Under the pieces are notes generated by a model. It had not been told where the DNA came from. It did no database searches and was given only the letters and a program-made list of their open reading frames with translations. This document shows positions 35,501 through 43,243 of a stretch of 64,000 nucleotides of DNA, piece after piece (position 1 is the stretch's first letter; each line of letters opens with the position of its first letter). The position numbers and the translations under genes were made by a program. The DNA lies in NCBI GenBank assembly GCA_964414815.1, contig CAYPXY010000016.1, forward strand, positions 18,601 to 82,600, given 5' to 3'. The DNA comes from Mariniblastus sp964414815 (GTDB taxonomy: Bacteria; Planctomycetota; Planctomycetia; Pirellulales; Pirellulaceae).

Positions 35501-36481
35501 TCGGACGCCGATTTTTTTAAGCTCGGCGGAGATTCTCTGTTGGCGGTCCATCTGCTGCTCGCCATCGAGCAGCGCTGGCAACGCAATCCTGGGTTGGAGT
35601 CGATCTTCATGGCGCCCAGCGTGGCAGGGCTAGCCAAGATCATCGACGATGGAGCTGGTCGTTCGAATCCAGGTTTGGAACCGGTCATTCAGTTGATGGC
35701 CGGTGATCCAACCTTGCCACCTCTATTTGTCATTCATCCGGCAGGTGGGATTTGCTGGAACTATCGCGAACTTGCTCACGGCTTGCATCCCCACCGAACC
35801 GTTTATGGATTGCAATCGCCTGTTCTCGATCCTTCGCAGGTCATTCCCGAAAGTATTGATGTCTTGGCCGACGACTATGTCTGTCGTGTGACTGGCCTCT
35901 ACCCGGACGGTCCCGTTCATCTGTTGGGGTGGTCGGTTGGCGGGATCATTGCTCATGCGATGGCAGTCCGTCTTCAGGCCACCGGGCGCGAAACCGGGGT
36001 GATCGCCTTGCTGGACGCGTATCCGAGTGAATGTTGGCGCGCCGAGCTGGAACCCGATCCGATTGCCGCCTTGCGCGCGTTGTTGGCGATTGCGGGTGAG
36101 GATCCGGATCAGCATCAAGAGCTTGATACGCGAGAGAAAATCGTCACGTTTTTACGTCGAGGCAGCAGTCCGCTCGGCCACCTCTCCGAGGAAGTACTCG
36201 ACGGAGTTGTTCGTGCCGTAACGGGTACCAATCGACTCGTACGTCAACATGAACATACGCGGTTCGATGGCCCATTACTGCATTTTCGAGCGGGTCGCGA
36301 TCATGCGTTGCGGCCTCATCTGCAATCATCGCTGTGGATTCCCTATGCCGCATCAGTCGAGGCACACGAAGTGCCATTTCTTCACGCGGAGCTTACGGGG
36401 CGCGATGCCACGGCGATCCTTGGCCCCATCCTCGATACTTTCCTTCAGCGATATGACTGCCTTACGGGGACTTGCTCATGA
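32552..36481 (+). CDS. entF: Enterobactin-synthase-like NRPS, C-A-PCP-TE (EntF-like)
   Basis: A 1309-residue single-module synthetase. The condensation domain (about 10-430) has the active motif HHLAIDG at 143-149. The adenylation domain (about 470-970) has YTSGSTGQPKG at 608-618 and NLYGPTEAAVDV from 745. The ten specificity positions read D-V-W-H-F-S-L-V-D-K, identical to the serine code of EntF. The carrier domain has DFFKLGGDSLLAVHLLL; the thioesterase has LLGWSVGGIIAHA with its nucleophile Ser. Predicted to build DHB-Ser and, if the thioesterase behaves as in EntF, cyclise three units into enterobactin. The GTG start overlaps the ArCP stop; the stop overlaps entA. Confidence 0.95.
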   Translation: MIVNSQVSHSLSFPLIEAQSGLWYAQRLAPENPAFNTAHALWINGPLDVEAFRNAVDRATDEALALSLRMQEGANGPMQRFDENRSPRLKVIDLSHREDPEQEVRNAMFRERMTPVDPTRDRLSIQSLYRLGEERYVWYLRVHHLAIDGYGMAIFADRVCAWYAAIRQRRPPVGQPLAPLVPVFEEDRQYRESERRIRDAAYWRETLAEMPEPVGLKPGFAPASNDCLRYVQEIPETFRIQLHQVSAALGQPWPDVLTALTAAYCGRMAESEEAVIGVPYMGRLGSVSARVPMIIMNVLPLRVECTETDKICEFLYKITRSLLQGRRHGRYRSEQMRRDLGFIGGQRRLYGPIVNIQPFYRVPQLDGVDVELEVLATGPVDDVNLGFRGDAQSMFNLEIEANPARYTSSEIAAHATRLLTFLGAAFEAFHRDATLADIGLATPAERQRYLFDVNATEHEVPDVSLVALYEAQMAKTPNAPAVEFEGQTLSYGQLEQRTRTLAVQLRQLGVGSNSTVAVALPRSLELIVALLAIQRAGGAYLPLDLDHPDQRLANILGSASSVCVLANSNDTARFPPGTQLLSPEHWNETTDAALNVEVQPDDAAYVIYTSGSTGQPKGVLIEHRAIVNRLEWMRTHYSFEASDRILQKTPATFDVSVWEFFLPLVTGATLVVAPPKAHHDPAMLARIIRQRAISTIHFVPSMLSAFLASPETRGLSLQRVFCSGEELGAELRDRFHQRIDAELHNLYGPTEAAVDVSYWQADAADTSQPVPIGFPVWNTRLYILDQRMRPVPPGVAGDLYLGGVQLARGYLGRPDLTAERFIQDPFVSDARIYRTGDLARWRDDGAVVFLGRSDHQVKLRGLRIELGEIEASLLKATGVARAEVVVREDRSGNRRLVAYVQMENEFNPHSLRTHLAQCVPDYMVPVAYAELTDWPVTANGKLDRRALPAPQIDQSQNIPLETATEQALAELFVEVLGLEIDIGSDADFFKLGGDSLLAVHLLLAIEQRWQRNPGLESIFMAPSVAGLAKIIDDGAGRSNPGLEPVIQLMAGDPTLPPLFVIHPAGGICWNYRELAHGLHPHRTVYGLQSPVLDPSQVIPESIDVLADDYVCRVTGLYPDGPVHLLGWSVGGIIAHAMAVRLQATGRETGVIALLDAYPSECWRAELEPDPIAALRALLAIAGEDPDQHQELDTREKIVTFLRRGSSPLGHLSEEVLDGVVRAVTGTNRLVRQHEHTRFDGPLLHFRAGRDHALRPHLQSSLWIPYAASVEAHEVPFLHAELTGRDATAILGPILDTFLQRYDCLTGTCS

Positions 36482-37245
36482 AACTCACTGGCTTTGAAAA
36501 CAAAGTGGCTCTGGTAACGGGAGCGTCCGGAGGCATTGGAGCCAAGGTGGTGGCACAACTGCAAGATAGCGGTTGTATCGTCGTTGCTACTGATCGAGTT
36601 ACGTCAGAGCTTGTTGTGCCATCGAATTCGGCATTGCACATCTACCGATTGGACGTTACCGACGCCGACGCCGTCGATACCTTGGTCGATTCGATTGAAC
36701 GTCAAATCGGACCGATTGAGATTGGTGTGAACGTGGCGGGTGTCTTGGTTACTGGTTTGGTGACCGAGACCGATGACGCCTCCTGGAGGCATGCATTTGC
36801 GGTGAATGTCGATGGAGTATTCCATGTCTCGCGTGCCTTGGCCAGAGTCATGAGCCCGCGGCGGCGAGGAGCCATGGTGACGGTGAGTTCGAATGCGGCG
36901 GGGATTCCTCGTCATGGTATGGCAGCCTATGCGGCATCGAAGGCCGCAGCCACGATGTTTACTCGCTGTCTGGGATTGGAGTTGGCACCTTTTGGGATCC
37001 GCTGCAACATCGTCGCACCCGGCTCAACACGCACGCCCATGCAAACTGGTATGTGGGCGGATGAGAACGGTGAGCGGCAAGTCATCGAAGGTATGTCCGA
37101 CATCTTCAAATCGGGTATCCCGCTGGGCAAGTTGGCAACTCCCGAGGACATCGCCTATGCCGTAATGTTTCTGTTGTCCGATCAGGCGGGTCAGATCACT
37201 CTGTCGGATCTATTGGTTGACGGAGGCGCAACGCTTGGTGCGTGA
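36478..37245 (+). CDS. entA: 2,3-dihydro-2,3-dihydroxybenzoate dehydrogenase (EntA)
   Basis: NAD-dependent short-chain dehydrogenase making 2,3-dihydroxybenzoate. The cofactor motif is VALVTGASGGIG; the active site is VSSNAAGIPRHGMAAYAASK (Ser, Tyr, Lys). The region CNIVAPGSTRTPMQTGMW and the C-terminus DLLVDGGATLGA match EntA, which ends in a nearly identical string, and separate it from general SDRs. ATG 36478 overlaps the NRPS stop (ATGA) and gives 255 residues. It closes the biosynthetic operon; no terminator is evident after it. Confidence 0.94.
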   Translation: MKLTGFENKVALVTGASGGIGAKVVAQLQDSGCIVVATDRVTSELVVPSNSALHIYRLDVTDADAVDTLVDSIERQIGPIEIGVNVAGVLVTGLVTETDDASWRHAFAVNVDGVFHVSRALARVMSPRRRGAMVTVSSNAAGIPRHGMAAYAASKAAATMFTRCLGLELAPFGIRCNIVAPGSTRTPMQTGMWADENGERQVIEGMSDIFKSGIPLGKLATPEDIAYAVMFLLSDQAGQITLSDLLVDGGATLGA

Positions 37246-37271
37246 ATGTCAAACTTTAACGGCTATTCCGG

Positions 37272-37379
37272 TTGTTCGCGTCGTACCGATCATTCCAGTC
37301 GTATGGGTTCTCGCAGTTGCACGGGTTCTCCGAATCGTGCGGGTTCTCGCAGTCGTAGCGGTCATTCCAGCCGTCGCAA
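37272..37379. repeat. Six imperfect 18-bp tandem repeats after entA
   Basis: Units of 18 bp (for example TTCTCGCAGTTGCACGGG, 37308-37325, and TTCTCGCAGTCGTAGCGG, 37344-37361) repeat head to tail. An open frame starting with ATG 37246, right after the entA stop, would read them as six-residue Ser/Arg-rich repeats (SRSCTG, SPNRAG, SRSRSG) and end at 37530 inside the next gene. No family is recognised, so it is not called as a gene. Confidence 0.55.
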
Positions 37380-37484
37380 CTTTTGTCGTAATCTGTATCT
37401 GCTGTACCGATTTTGCTTACTGTCCCAGTTGTATCGAGCAGCTATTGCTCGCACTCCTGGAGCCTTGCAAACCTCGAAAATCGG

Positions 37485-39455
37485 ATGCAGAAACCGCACC
37501 ACAATACGAAGCCAGCCGCAAGTCGCTTGAGTCGATGGACTCCAGCGGTTTTTCGTTGGTTTGCGTTCGCTGGGGTGCTGTCACTGCCTGCAAGCACGTT
37601 GGCTCAGACGAGCTACCCAAGGACCGGATACCAGGGATTTCCGACACTGGCAAATTACGGCGACTTTGCGACGACGCGCCCTCAAGCTCTCGATGCTTCC
37701 AACGGCCAACCCGGTCGGGACTATCGTTCGATGTCTCCCGACTCCTGGGAGAATCCAGGCAACTCGGTCTGGTCGCAACATCCCTCGTTGCCTACGGGCT
37801 TCGCCAGCCCCTTCGCTCTTCAACCACCGATACAACCGCATTTGCAACCCCAGCCTCCAGGAGCTGGCAATCCGCAATTCTCCCCCTCTCCAGTCGGGCT
37901 TCCTTCCGTGCAGTCCGGACTGCCAGGCACGTTTTCGCCCCCCTCCCCAGCACACCGAAACGTTCAGCAGAATCCATTTCACTCGGCTTCGCATCCGTCG
38001 AAGTCTGTGATTGAACGAGATGAAAACGGGCCCGGCCTAACGCTTTCCCCAACGCCTCCCATGCCGAGCGACATTCGGCTGCAGGATCTTGGCGGCCTCG
38101 ACGCCCAGCTTCCCGAGTCCAATTCCGCCTCGAATCCATTGGGGGAGCGGCCAGTGCTTCCACACGCGACGACCGAACCGGAGTTGCCGACGCAGCCGCT
38201 TTCGGCGCTCCATGAAGGGTCCGTCATTCGTGTCCCGCAAAGTAATGATCCGCCGACGGATGAAATCGGAACAGGACACCAATACCAATCCACTCCCCCT
38301 ATCATTTTGGGACCTCCGTTTCAATCCCCTCCGATACCTCATCATCAATCCCATCAAGTACCTCAGCCCCCTGCAGAGCCTTGGCAGATGCAGATCGGCC
38401 CCCCTCCGTATTACGGCGGCAGCCCAGTTTATGGTGAAACATCACCATTTGCTCATCCAGAGGCTTCGCCCTGGCCTGTAATGAACTACCGTCCCGATTT
38501 GGGGCACCGGTCTCCTCACCCTGTCAATCGCAATCCCGGACTGGATGAATACGGTCAAACCTTCGATTTCGAAACCAAGCGCGAGGAGTATCCGCCGCTG
38601 AGCGAGATCCTGGCGACAGGTCGATACTTTGCATCGGCATCCGCCATGTACATCCGGCCATCATTCCAAGCCAACACGTCTCTCTTCAGAAACTTGTCCG
38701 GTGTCGCCGAAACGTTTGAGTTCAGCTACAAACTGGCACCGCATTTTCAGATCGGGTTTGAATCCCAATTCGGTCCCGGCATTGAGTTTGAATATTTGGG
38801 CTACCACGATGTTTCAAGCCAGACCACTTTCACCAGCAATGGCGTCGAGTCAGGATCTGCAAGCGCTTGGTTGCGAGGTGCCAATGAGTGGACCCGTCTG
38901 ACTGCCGACGATGTGAACGAGCGATTGAGTACGGCTCATCGAATGGAGCTGGATGTCATTGGGGTCAGTTTCTTCAAGGAGGTTGCGCTGAAGAAAGCCA
39001 GAATCAACGGCAAATTCGGATTTCAGACGGCTCACATCATCCACGAACTGGTTGCCGACGTTCGGACGCCGAGTACGGTGGTGGGAGCCTTGCGGGCGCG
39101 ATCCGATACTCGCGTTTTCGGTCCTCGATTTCTGCTGGAGTACTTTCGTCCGATCGGGCATACACGACTCGAGTTTCTCACTTCCGTCGGCGGCTCGGTC
39201 ATGTTCGGCGAGCAATCTCAAACCATCCAGAACACAGCGGGCCCGAGTCAGAGCCGCCTCAACGCCCAAGAGTTTATGTTGACGATCGACTATTTTTCGG
39301 GTGTTCAGTACCGCAAAATGTTCGCTGAAAATCGGTACCTGTTTGCTCGTGGCGGCGTGCTCTATCAAGCCTGGATCCACGGTGGCACTGCGGTTCTGCC
39401 TCAAGACGACTTCGGACTCAGAGGATTTTCATTTACGGCAGGGGTAAACCGGTAG
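37485..39455 (+). CDS. Planctomycete outer-membrane beta-barrel protein with Pro-rich N-domain
   Basis: About 656 residues from ATG 37485. Signal peptide with hydrophobic core FRWFAFAGVLSLPAS ending near TLAQ. Residues about 45-370 are very rich in Pro, Ser and Gln with no fold motif. The last 290 or so residues alternate polar and hydrophobic positions as membrane strands (FQIGFESQFGPGIEFEYLGY; ARINGKFGFQTAHIIHELVA; TRLEFLTSVGGSVMF) and end in an aromatic strand. It resembles planctomycete BBP7/Legionella-type OMPs. It follows the siderophore operon but lacks a plug domain or TonB box, so it is not an obvious siderophore receptor. The exact start is uncertain; the open frame extends to 37413. 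Confidence 0.75.
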   Translation: MQKPHHNTKPAASRLSRWTPAVFRWFAFAGVLSLPASTLAQTSYPRTGYQGFPTLANYGDFATTRPQALDASNGQPGRDYRSMSPDSWENPGNSVWSQHPSLPTGFASPFALQPPIQPHLQPQPPGAGNPQFSPSPVGLPSVQSGLPGTFSPPSPAHRNVQQNPFHSASHPSKSVIERDENGPGLTLSPTPPMPSDIRLQDLGGLDAQLPESNSASNPLGERPVLPHATTEPELPTQPLSALHEGSVIRVPQSNDPPTDEIGTGHQYQSTPPIILGPPFQSPPIPHHQSHQVPQPPAEPWQMQIGPPPYYGGSPVYGETSPFAHPEASPWPVMNYRPDLGHRSPHPVNRNPGLDEYGQTFDFETKREEYPPLSEILATGRYFASASAMYIRPSFQANTSLFRNLSGVAETFEFSYKLAPHFQIGFESQFGPGIEFEYLGYHDVSSQTTFTSNGVESGSASAWLRGANEWTRLTADDVNERLSTAHRMELDVIGVSFFKEVALKKARINGKFGFQTAHIIHELVADVRTPSTVVGALRARSDTRVFGPRFLLEYFRPIGHTRLEFLTSVGGSVMFGEQSQTIQNTAGPSQSRLNAQEFMLTIDYFSGVQYRKMFAENRYLFARGGVLYQAWIHGGTAVLPQDDFGLRGFSFTAGVNR

Positions 39456-39460
39456 TTGAT

Positions 39461-40354
39461 CTACAGCGGAATCATCGTCAAATCTGTCAGATGCTCGATT
39501 TCAATTGAGATCAGGCGATTGAGTACCTCTCTCAGCGACGGGCGGCTGTCGGGATTCTTGATCAGCATCTCTTTTACCAGGGTACTGAGCGCCGGCGGAC
39601 AGCGACGCTGGACGAACTGCAGATCGGCCGGAATATGGTGGCGGTGCAGACGGATGGTCTCCTGCATGGATGCTCCTGCAAACGGCACCTGCCGAGCCAA
39701 TGCGAAATAAATCAACGCGCCCAGCGAATAAATATCGCTGGCCCGCCGAGCCACATAGTCTGGCTCAAAACACTCCGGCGCCGTGAATCGGGCTAACTGC
39801 AACTGATCATGTGGCATCCACACTTTTTTGCCGACCGCGTGAGATTGCGACCAGCCCAACAAAGTCACGCGTCCTGTTTTACCAAGGATCACATGCGACG
39901 GATCGAGTCCCAAATGGACCTGACGTGTATCGTGGGCGGCCCGAAGCCCTTCTGCAACCTGACGACTGGCCCACAGCATCCGTGAGAGTGACATTTCGGA
40001 TGCGGTCGCCAGAAACTGATCCAGACTCCGCCCCTCGATCCAGGGCTGAACCAGAAAAAACGGTGCCCGGTCTAGTTCCGAATCGAGCAGCCGAATGACG
40101 TTCGGGTGAACCAGATGTTCCGTTGCCATCACCTCACGACAAAGTCGATCAATTGCAAACGAGCGATTGGATTCGTCCAGCTCAGGGTTGATCAGCTTGA
40201 TCACATAGCCATGTCCCCAGGAAGCATCCACACTTTTGGGGGCGGCACGATAGAGGTTGTACCATCGTCCGCCCGTGATGGGCTGGCCCAACTGCCAGTA
40301 GGAAATAATATTCTTGGACGCTTCAGGAAAATGAGGAGCACTTAAGGATTGCAT
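39461..40354 (-). CDS. Serine/threonine protein pseudokinase
   Basis: A 297-residue protein-kinase fold without a membrane segment. Present: the ATP-site Lys (YVIKLIN, Lys53), the alpha-C Glu (LCREVMATEH, Glu74), APE (192-194) and the F-helix region (RRASDIYSLGALIYFALAR). Missing: the catalytic HRD Asp (HLGLDPSHV at 147-155) and the metal-binding DFG, replaced by LGW (166-168). It is therefore predicted to be inactive and to act as a scaffold or allosteric regulator. It converges on the OMP gene (5-nt gap). Confidence 0.85.
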   Translation of the reverse strand: MQSLSAPHFPEASKNIISYWQLGQPITGGRWYNLYRAAPKSVDASWGHGYVIKLINPELDESNRSFAIDRLCREVMATEHLVHPNVIRLLDSELDRAPFFLVQPWIEGRSLDQFLATASEMSLSRMLWASRQVAEGLRAAHDTRQVHLGLDPSHVILGKTGRVTLLGWSQSHAVGKKVWMPHDQLQLARFTAPECFEPDYVARRASDIYSLGALIYFALARQVPFAGASMQETIRLHRHHIPADLQFVQRRCPPALSTLVKEMLIKNPDSRPSLREVLNRLISIEIEHLTDLTMIPL

Positions 40355-40566
40355 GGTGGCTTGCAGAGCTGGAATCAGGGATGCTGGAATCAGTCAAGAG
40401 GCACCAGCGCACTGCAATCCTTTGGTGTGCTCTGGCGGGACTCGAATGTACCCTCGCCACATTCGAGGTGGCTGCCTATGCCAAGAAGATCGGATCGTGG
40501 TGCGAGGTACTTCCGGTCCGAGATAAAGAATTCCGGTCATACAGATTGTGAGGAACCGCCATTGAA

Positions 40567-41772
40567 TCAAGCAGCCCCCAACAGCAGCGCCGCTGCATTC
40601 GTCGAATCGACCGCCTCCATGTAACACTTCTGGATTTGAAAAGGCGCCAAATCGTGGAACCGCACCAACGACCACTGCCCTTGTTCAAATGCCAAAATAC
40701 AATTCAGCAACTCCCCTAAAACACCTTGTCGTTCGACAATGGCGTTCTTGATTTCGGGAGCCAACGGCACTTGATCCATGATGGCCTGCATCGACATCCC
40801 GAGGACGGCGTCGAGCGTTGAAAACAGGCCGACCGTCGAGCCACCCTGAATATTCAGTTTCGCTTCCTGCAGCAACCGTTCGGCCATTTCGCTCCGCAGC
40901 GAAGCCACTCTCAGCAGCTCGGCAGGCTTGTCGTTGGCGTGATCGGCCAACATCAATGTCAACAGCGACCGCAACTGATTGCGTCCCAGCATGGCGATTG
41001 CCTGTTTCAAGGACGTCATGTTGGCTTTCAAGCCAAAGACGGCTGAATTGATAATGCGCATGATTTTGTAACTCAACACCACATCCTGAGCTACCAACCG
41101 TTCCAGTTCATCGACCGTGGAATCGGAAGAATTGATAATCGCCAGCATCTGTACCAGCGCGATCGCCGAGGACGCAGCTTGTCGTTCGCTGACAATGGTG
41201 GGTTTGCAAAAGAAGTACCCCTGAAACCAATCGAACCCCTGTTCGAGGCACCACTGAAACTCTTCCTCGGTTTCCACTTTCTCGGCCAGAATCTGGACCG
41301 GGAATTTTCGAAGGCGTTGCAACTGGGCGGGGAGTCCATCGCGATCTGCGGCCAGCAAATCGATTTTCACGATCTGCACGATCGACAGCACTTCTGCGAT
41401 GTCATCTGCCGATACGACGTCATCCATCGCCAACTGAAATCCCTTGTTCCGAAGATTGCGGATCGCCTGAACAGCGGAAGGATTGAGCTCGATATTTTCA
41501 AGAATTTCAAAAACCAATTGGGATTGAGATACTGGCAGTTCCAGATCGTTCTCGATCATTCCGCCAGGCAAATTGACGAAAGCCAACTTGTCACCGACCA
41601 GGCGGTCGATTCCGATTTCCATAAACGCTCTCGAAAGCACGGTCTGCGTCGCCAGACTTTCGTCCTTGATTTGAGCTTGGTTGATCATGCTGTCTCGATA
41701 CAGCAACTCATAACCGACAACCTCAAGCTGTCGATCGAAGATCGGTTGTCGACCGATTAAAATTTCTTTCAT
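40567..41772 (-). CDS. EAL-HDOD protein (YuxH/CdgJ family), degenerate EAL
   Basis: A 401-residue signalling protein. The N-terminal EAL-like domain (about 1-195) begins MKEILIGRQPIFDRQLEVVG and has YELLYRD where an active phosphodiesterase has E-A/L-L-x-R plus metal ligands. The C-terminal HDOD domain (about 200-390) has VLSYKIMRIINSAVFGLKAN. This architecture is the CdgJ/YuxH type, usually without PDE activity. CdgJ influences motility in Vibrio, so a link to the flagellar block is conceivable. It stands alone, divergent from a repeat array. Confidence 0.88.
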   Translation of the reverse strand: MKEILIGRQPIFDRQLEVVGYELLYRDSMINQAQIKDESLATQTVLSRAFMEIGIDRLVGDKLAFVNLPGGMIENDLELPVSQSQLVFEILENIELNPSAVQAIRNLRNKGFQLAMDDVVSADDIAEVLSIVQIVKIDLLAADRDGLPAQLQRLRKFPVQILAEKVETEEEFQWCLEQGFDWFQGYFFCKPTIVSERQAASSAIALVQMLAIINSSDSTVDELERLVAQDVVLSYKIMRIINSAVFGLKANMTSLKQAIAMLGRNQLRSLLTLMLADHANDKPAELLRVASLRSEMAERLLQEAKLNIQGGSTVGLFSTLDAVLGMSMQAIMDQVPLAPEIKNAIVERQGVLGELLNCILAFEQGQWSLVRFHDLAPFQIQKCYMEAVDSTNAAALLLGAA

Positions 41773-42431
41773 GGCAATGAAACGGAATGGCGGAGCGGCA
41801 GTGGAAAAGAGGGAAGCAACGGCTGGAAAGCCGTATACAATCTAACCGTCTGACGCCATTGAGACAAGATGTTTCATGGAGTGCGGAAATAGTTTTCCGC
41901 TATGATTCTATGGAGTGCGGTGAAGGTTCACCGCTATGGTTCTATGGTTCTATGGAGTGCGGTGATGATTCACCGCTATGGTTCAGCATAATACGTCAGC
42001 CCAATATGTCCTGCGATTAGGTTTACCACATCACCCGTATTCAGGGAAAGCATCACTGCCCAATGGTAGCAAGTCACCGTAAACCAAAAATCCAAAGCGG
42101 TGATTGGCATCACGCGCACTCCAAAAATCCAAAGCGGTGAATCTTCACCGCACTCCATAGAACCATAGGTCGAATATCCGCGAAGGGAACGAAGACCCGT
42201 GAGGAGAATATCTGTGAAGGGTTGCCTGATATCGCTCGCAACTTTTGGCGATGCAGACTCGGCATACATTGGAGCGAAGTCCGGCAGCCCTTCGTGGATT
42301 TCGTCTTGGAGCGTCACTTCAAAAGACACCAACGACCTTGTGTCGCTGGTGAGTTTGGCTTATTTTCTTGTGTAAAGTGCAGTCTAGTTGAACGGGTTTT
42401 TGAGTTAGCACGAAATTGAGAGTACCGCGCA
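41773..42431. other. Intergenic region dominated by palindromic repeats
   Basis: About 660 nt with repeats at 41876-42168 and, beyond them, two 16-bp direct copies GAATATCYGYGAAGGG (42172-42187 and 42206-42221). A minus-strand open frame (41976-42332) reads through the repeats as MECGEDSPLW and is not accepted as a gene. No promoter or RNA gene recognised. Confidence 0.6.
41876..42168. repeat. Array of short palindromes with conserved flanks and variable arms
   Basis: Three direct copies of CTATGGAGTGCGG-loop-CCGCTATGGTTC in 41876-41984, and two copies in opposite orientation at about 42093-42168. Stem arms differ between copies but stay complementary: GCGGAAA/TTTCCGC (41883-41900), GCGGTGAA/TTCACCGC (41917-41934), GCGGTGA/TCACCGC (41959-41976) and GCGGTGAA/TTCACCGC (42134-42151). 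A further copy with GGAC/GTCC arms lies at the window end. The paired changes point to a conserved hairpin rather than a conserved sequence. Confidence 0.75.
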
Positions 42432-43091
42432 ATGCAATGGCTTTATAGGCTTATGGGCGAAGATATTGGGCCGTTGAGTACGAACGAGTTGATCTCCGCC
42501 GTAGTTGATGGGCGCGTCGATATCGACACCTATGTAAGTCGTGACAATGGTGTGAGTTGGGTTTTAGCATCTACCGTAAAGGGACTGTTCGAGAAGGCTC
42601 GCTCGACTCCTCAAGGGAAACAGAAAGAAACTGAACGTGAGGCGCGGCAGGCGCTTGCCTCACAATTAAGGAAAGAGAAGGCTCAAGCCGAATTGGAACG
42701 TAAGAGGTATGCCAGCATTACGATTTCTACAAGTTCTCCCTCGACTGGGCAAACGTACGAGATTATTGACACCGTTTTCGCATTCGACGGAGATGGATCG
42801 GCTAGTTTTTTCTCAGCTGCGCATGGAGACCCCAACATAGCCTTCCAACGTGTAAAAGACAGATTGCGACATGCTGCATTTTCCATTGGCGCAGATGCAG
42901 TAATCAACTGCCAGTTTGAGTATAGGGTTGCTGTGTCAACGGATCATTCAGGTCAAGTCGTTGGCACAATACTAAATCAACTGACCGATTGCAACTTCGG
43001 GTTCGGAAGTTCGCACGCTCAAGTAATCGAAATTTTTGCGTATGGCACTGCAATTCGCTATGCATCCAACAACGGTAAATCATCATTTTAA
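42432..43091 (+). CDS. GYF-like domain fused to a YbjQ-type domain
   Basis: A 219-residue cytoplasmic protein. Residues about 1-55 match the GYF_2 pattern (WLYRLMGEDIGPLSTNELIS, then DTYVSRDNGVSWVLAST). A charged helix follows (KQKETEREARQALASQLRKE). The C-terminal part (about 105-210) has the YbjQ/heavy-metal-binding-like layout: IGADAVINCQFEYRV and a final EIFAYGTAIRY. GYF domains bind Pro-rich peptides; YbjQ-type domains are poorly characterised. Its sequence has a lower GC share than its neighbours, which may hint at transfer. No linked genes. Confidence 0.78.
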   Translation: MQWLYRLMGEDIGPLSTNELISAVVDGRVDIDTYVSRDNGVSWVLASTVKGLFEKARSTPQGKQKETEREARQALASQLRKEKAQAELERKRYASITISTSSPSTGQTYEIIDTVFAFDGDGSASFFSAAHGDPNIAFQRVKDRLRHAAFSIGADAVINCQFEYRVAVSTDHSGQVVGTILNQLTDCNFGFGSSHAQVIEIFAYGTAIRYASNNGKSSF

Positions 43092-43243
43092 CAATGAACA
43101 CGAAGTGCCTCATAGCGTGTTCTGTATACCTTGCAGGAGCAGAGCCCCCGATTAGGACGCAACTGAAATGCAATTGCCACAAATCAACACGAGCATAATC
43201 ATTCCACACATTGTGTAGGTTTTGCCTACCGGTCGCATTAGCC

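Noticed and set aside
37217..38014. Plus-strand open frame of 265 codons overlapping entA and the OMP gene
   Set aside because: Hydrophobic Val-rich pattern arises from the 18-bp repeats in another frame; overlaps two better supported genes.
37485..39455. TonB-dependent siderophore receptor
   Set aside because: Barrel-like C-terminus but no plug domain or TonB box; better described as a planctomycete OMP.
41876..42168. CRISPR array
   Set aside because: Copies occur in both orientations, hairpin arms vary, there are no regular unique spacers and no cas genes.
41976..42332. Minus-strand open frame of 118 codons
   Set aside because: Contains the translated palindrome (MECGEDSPLW) and ends inside the repeat array; judged a repeat artefact.
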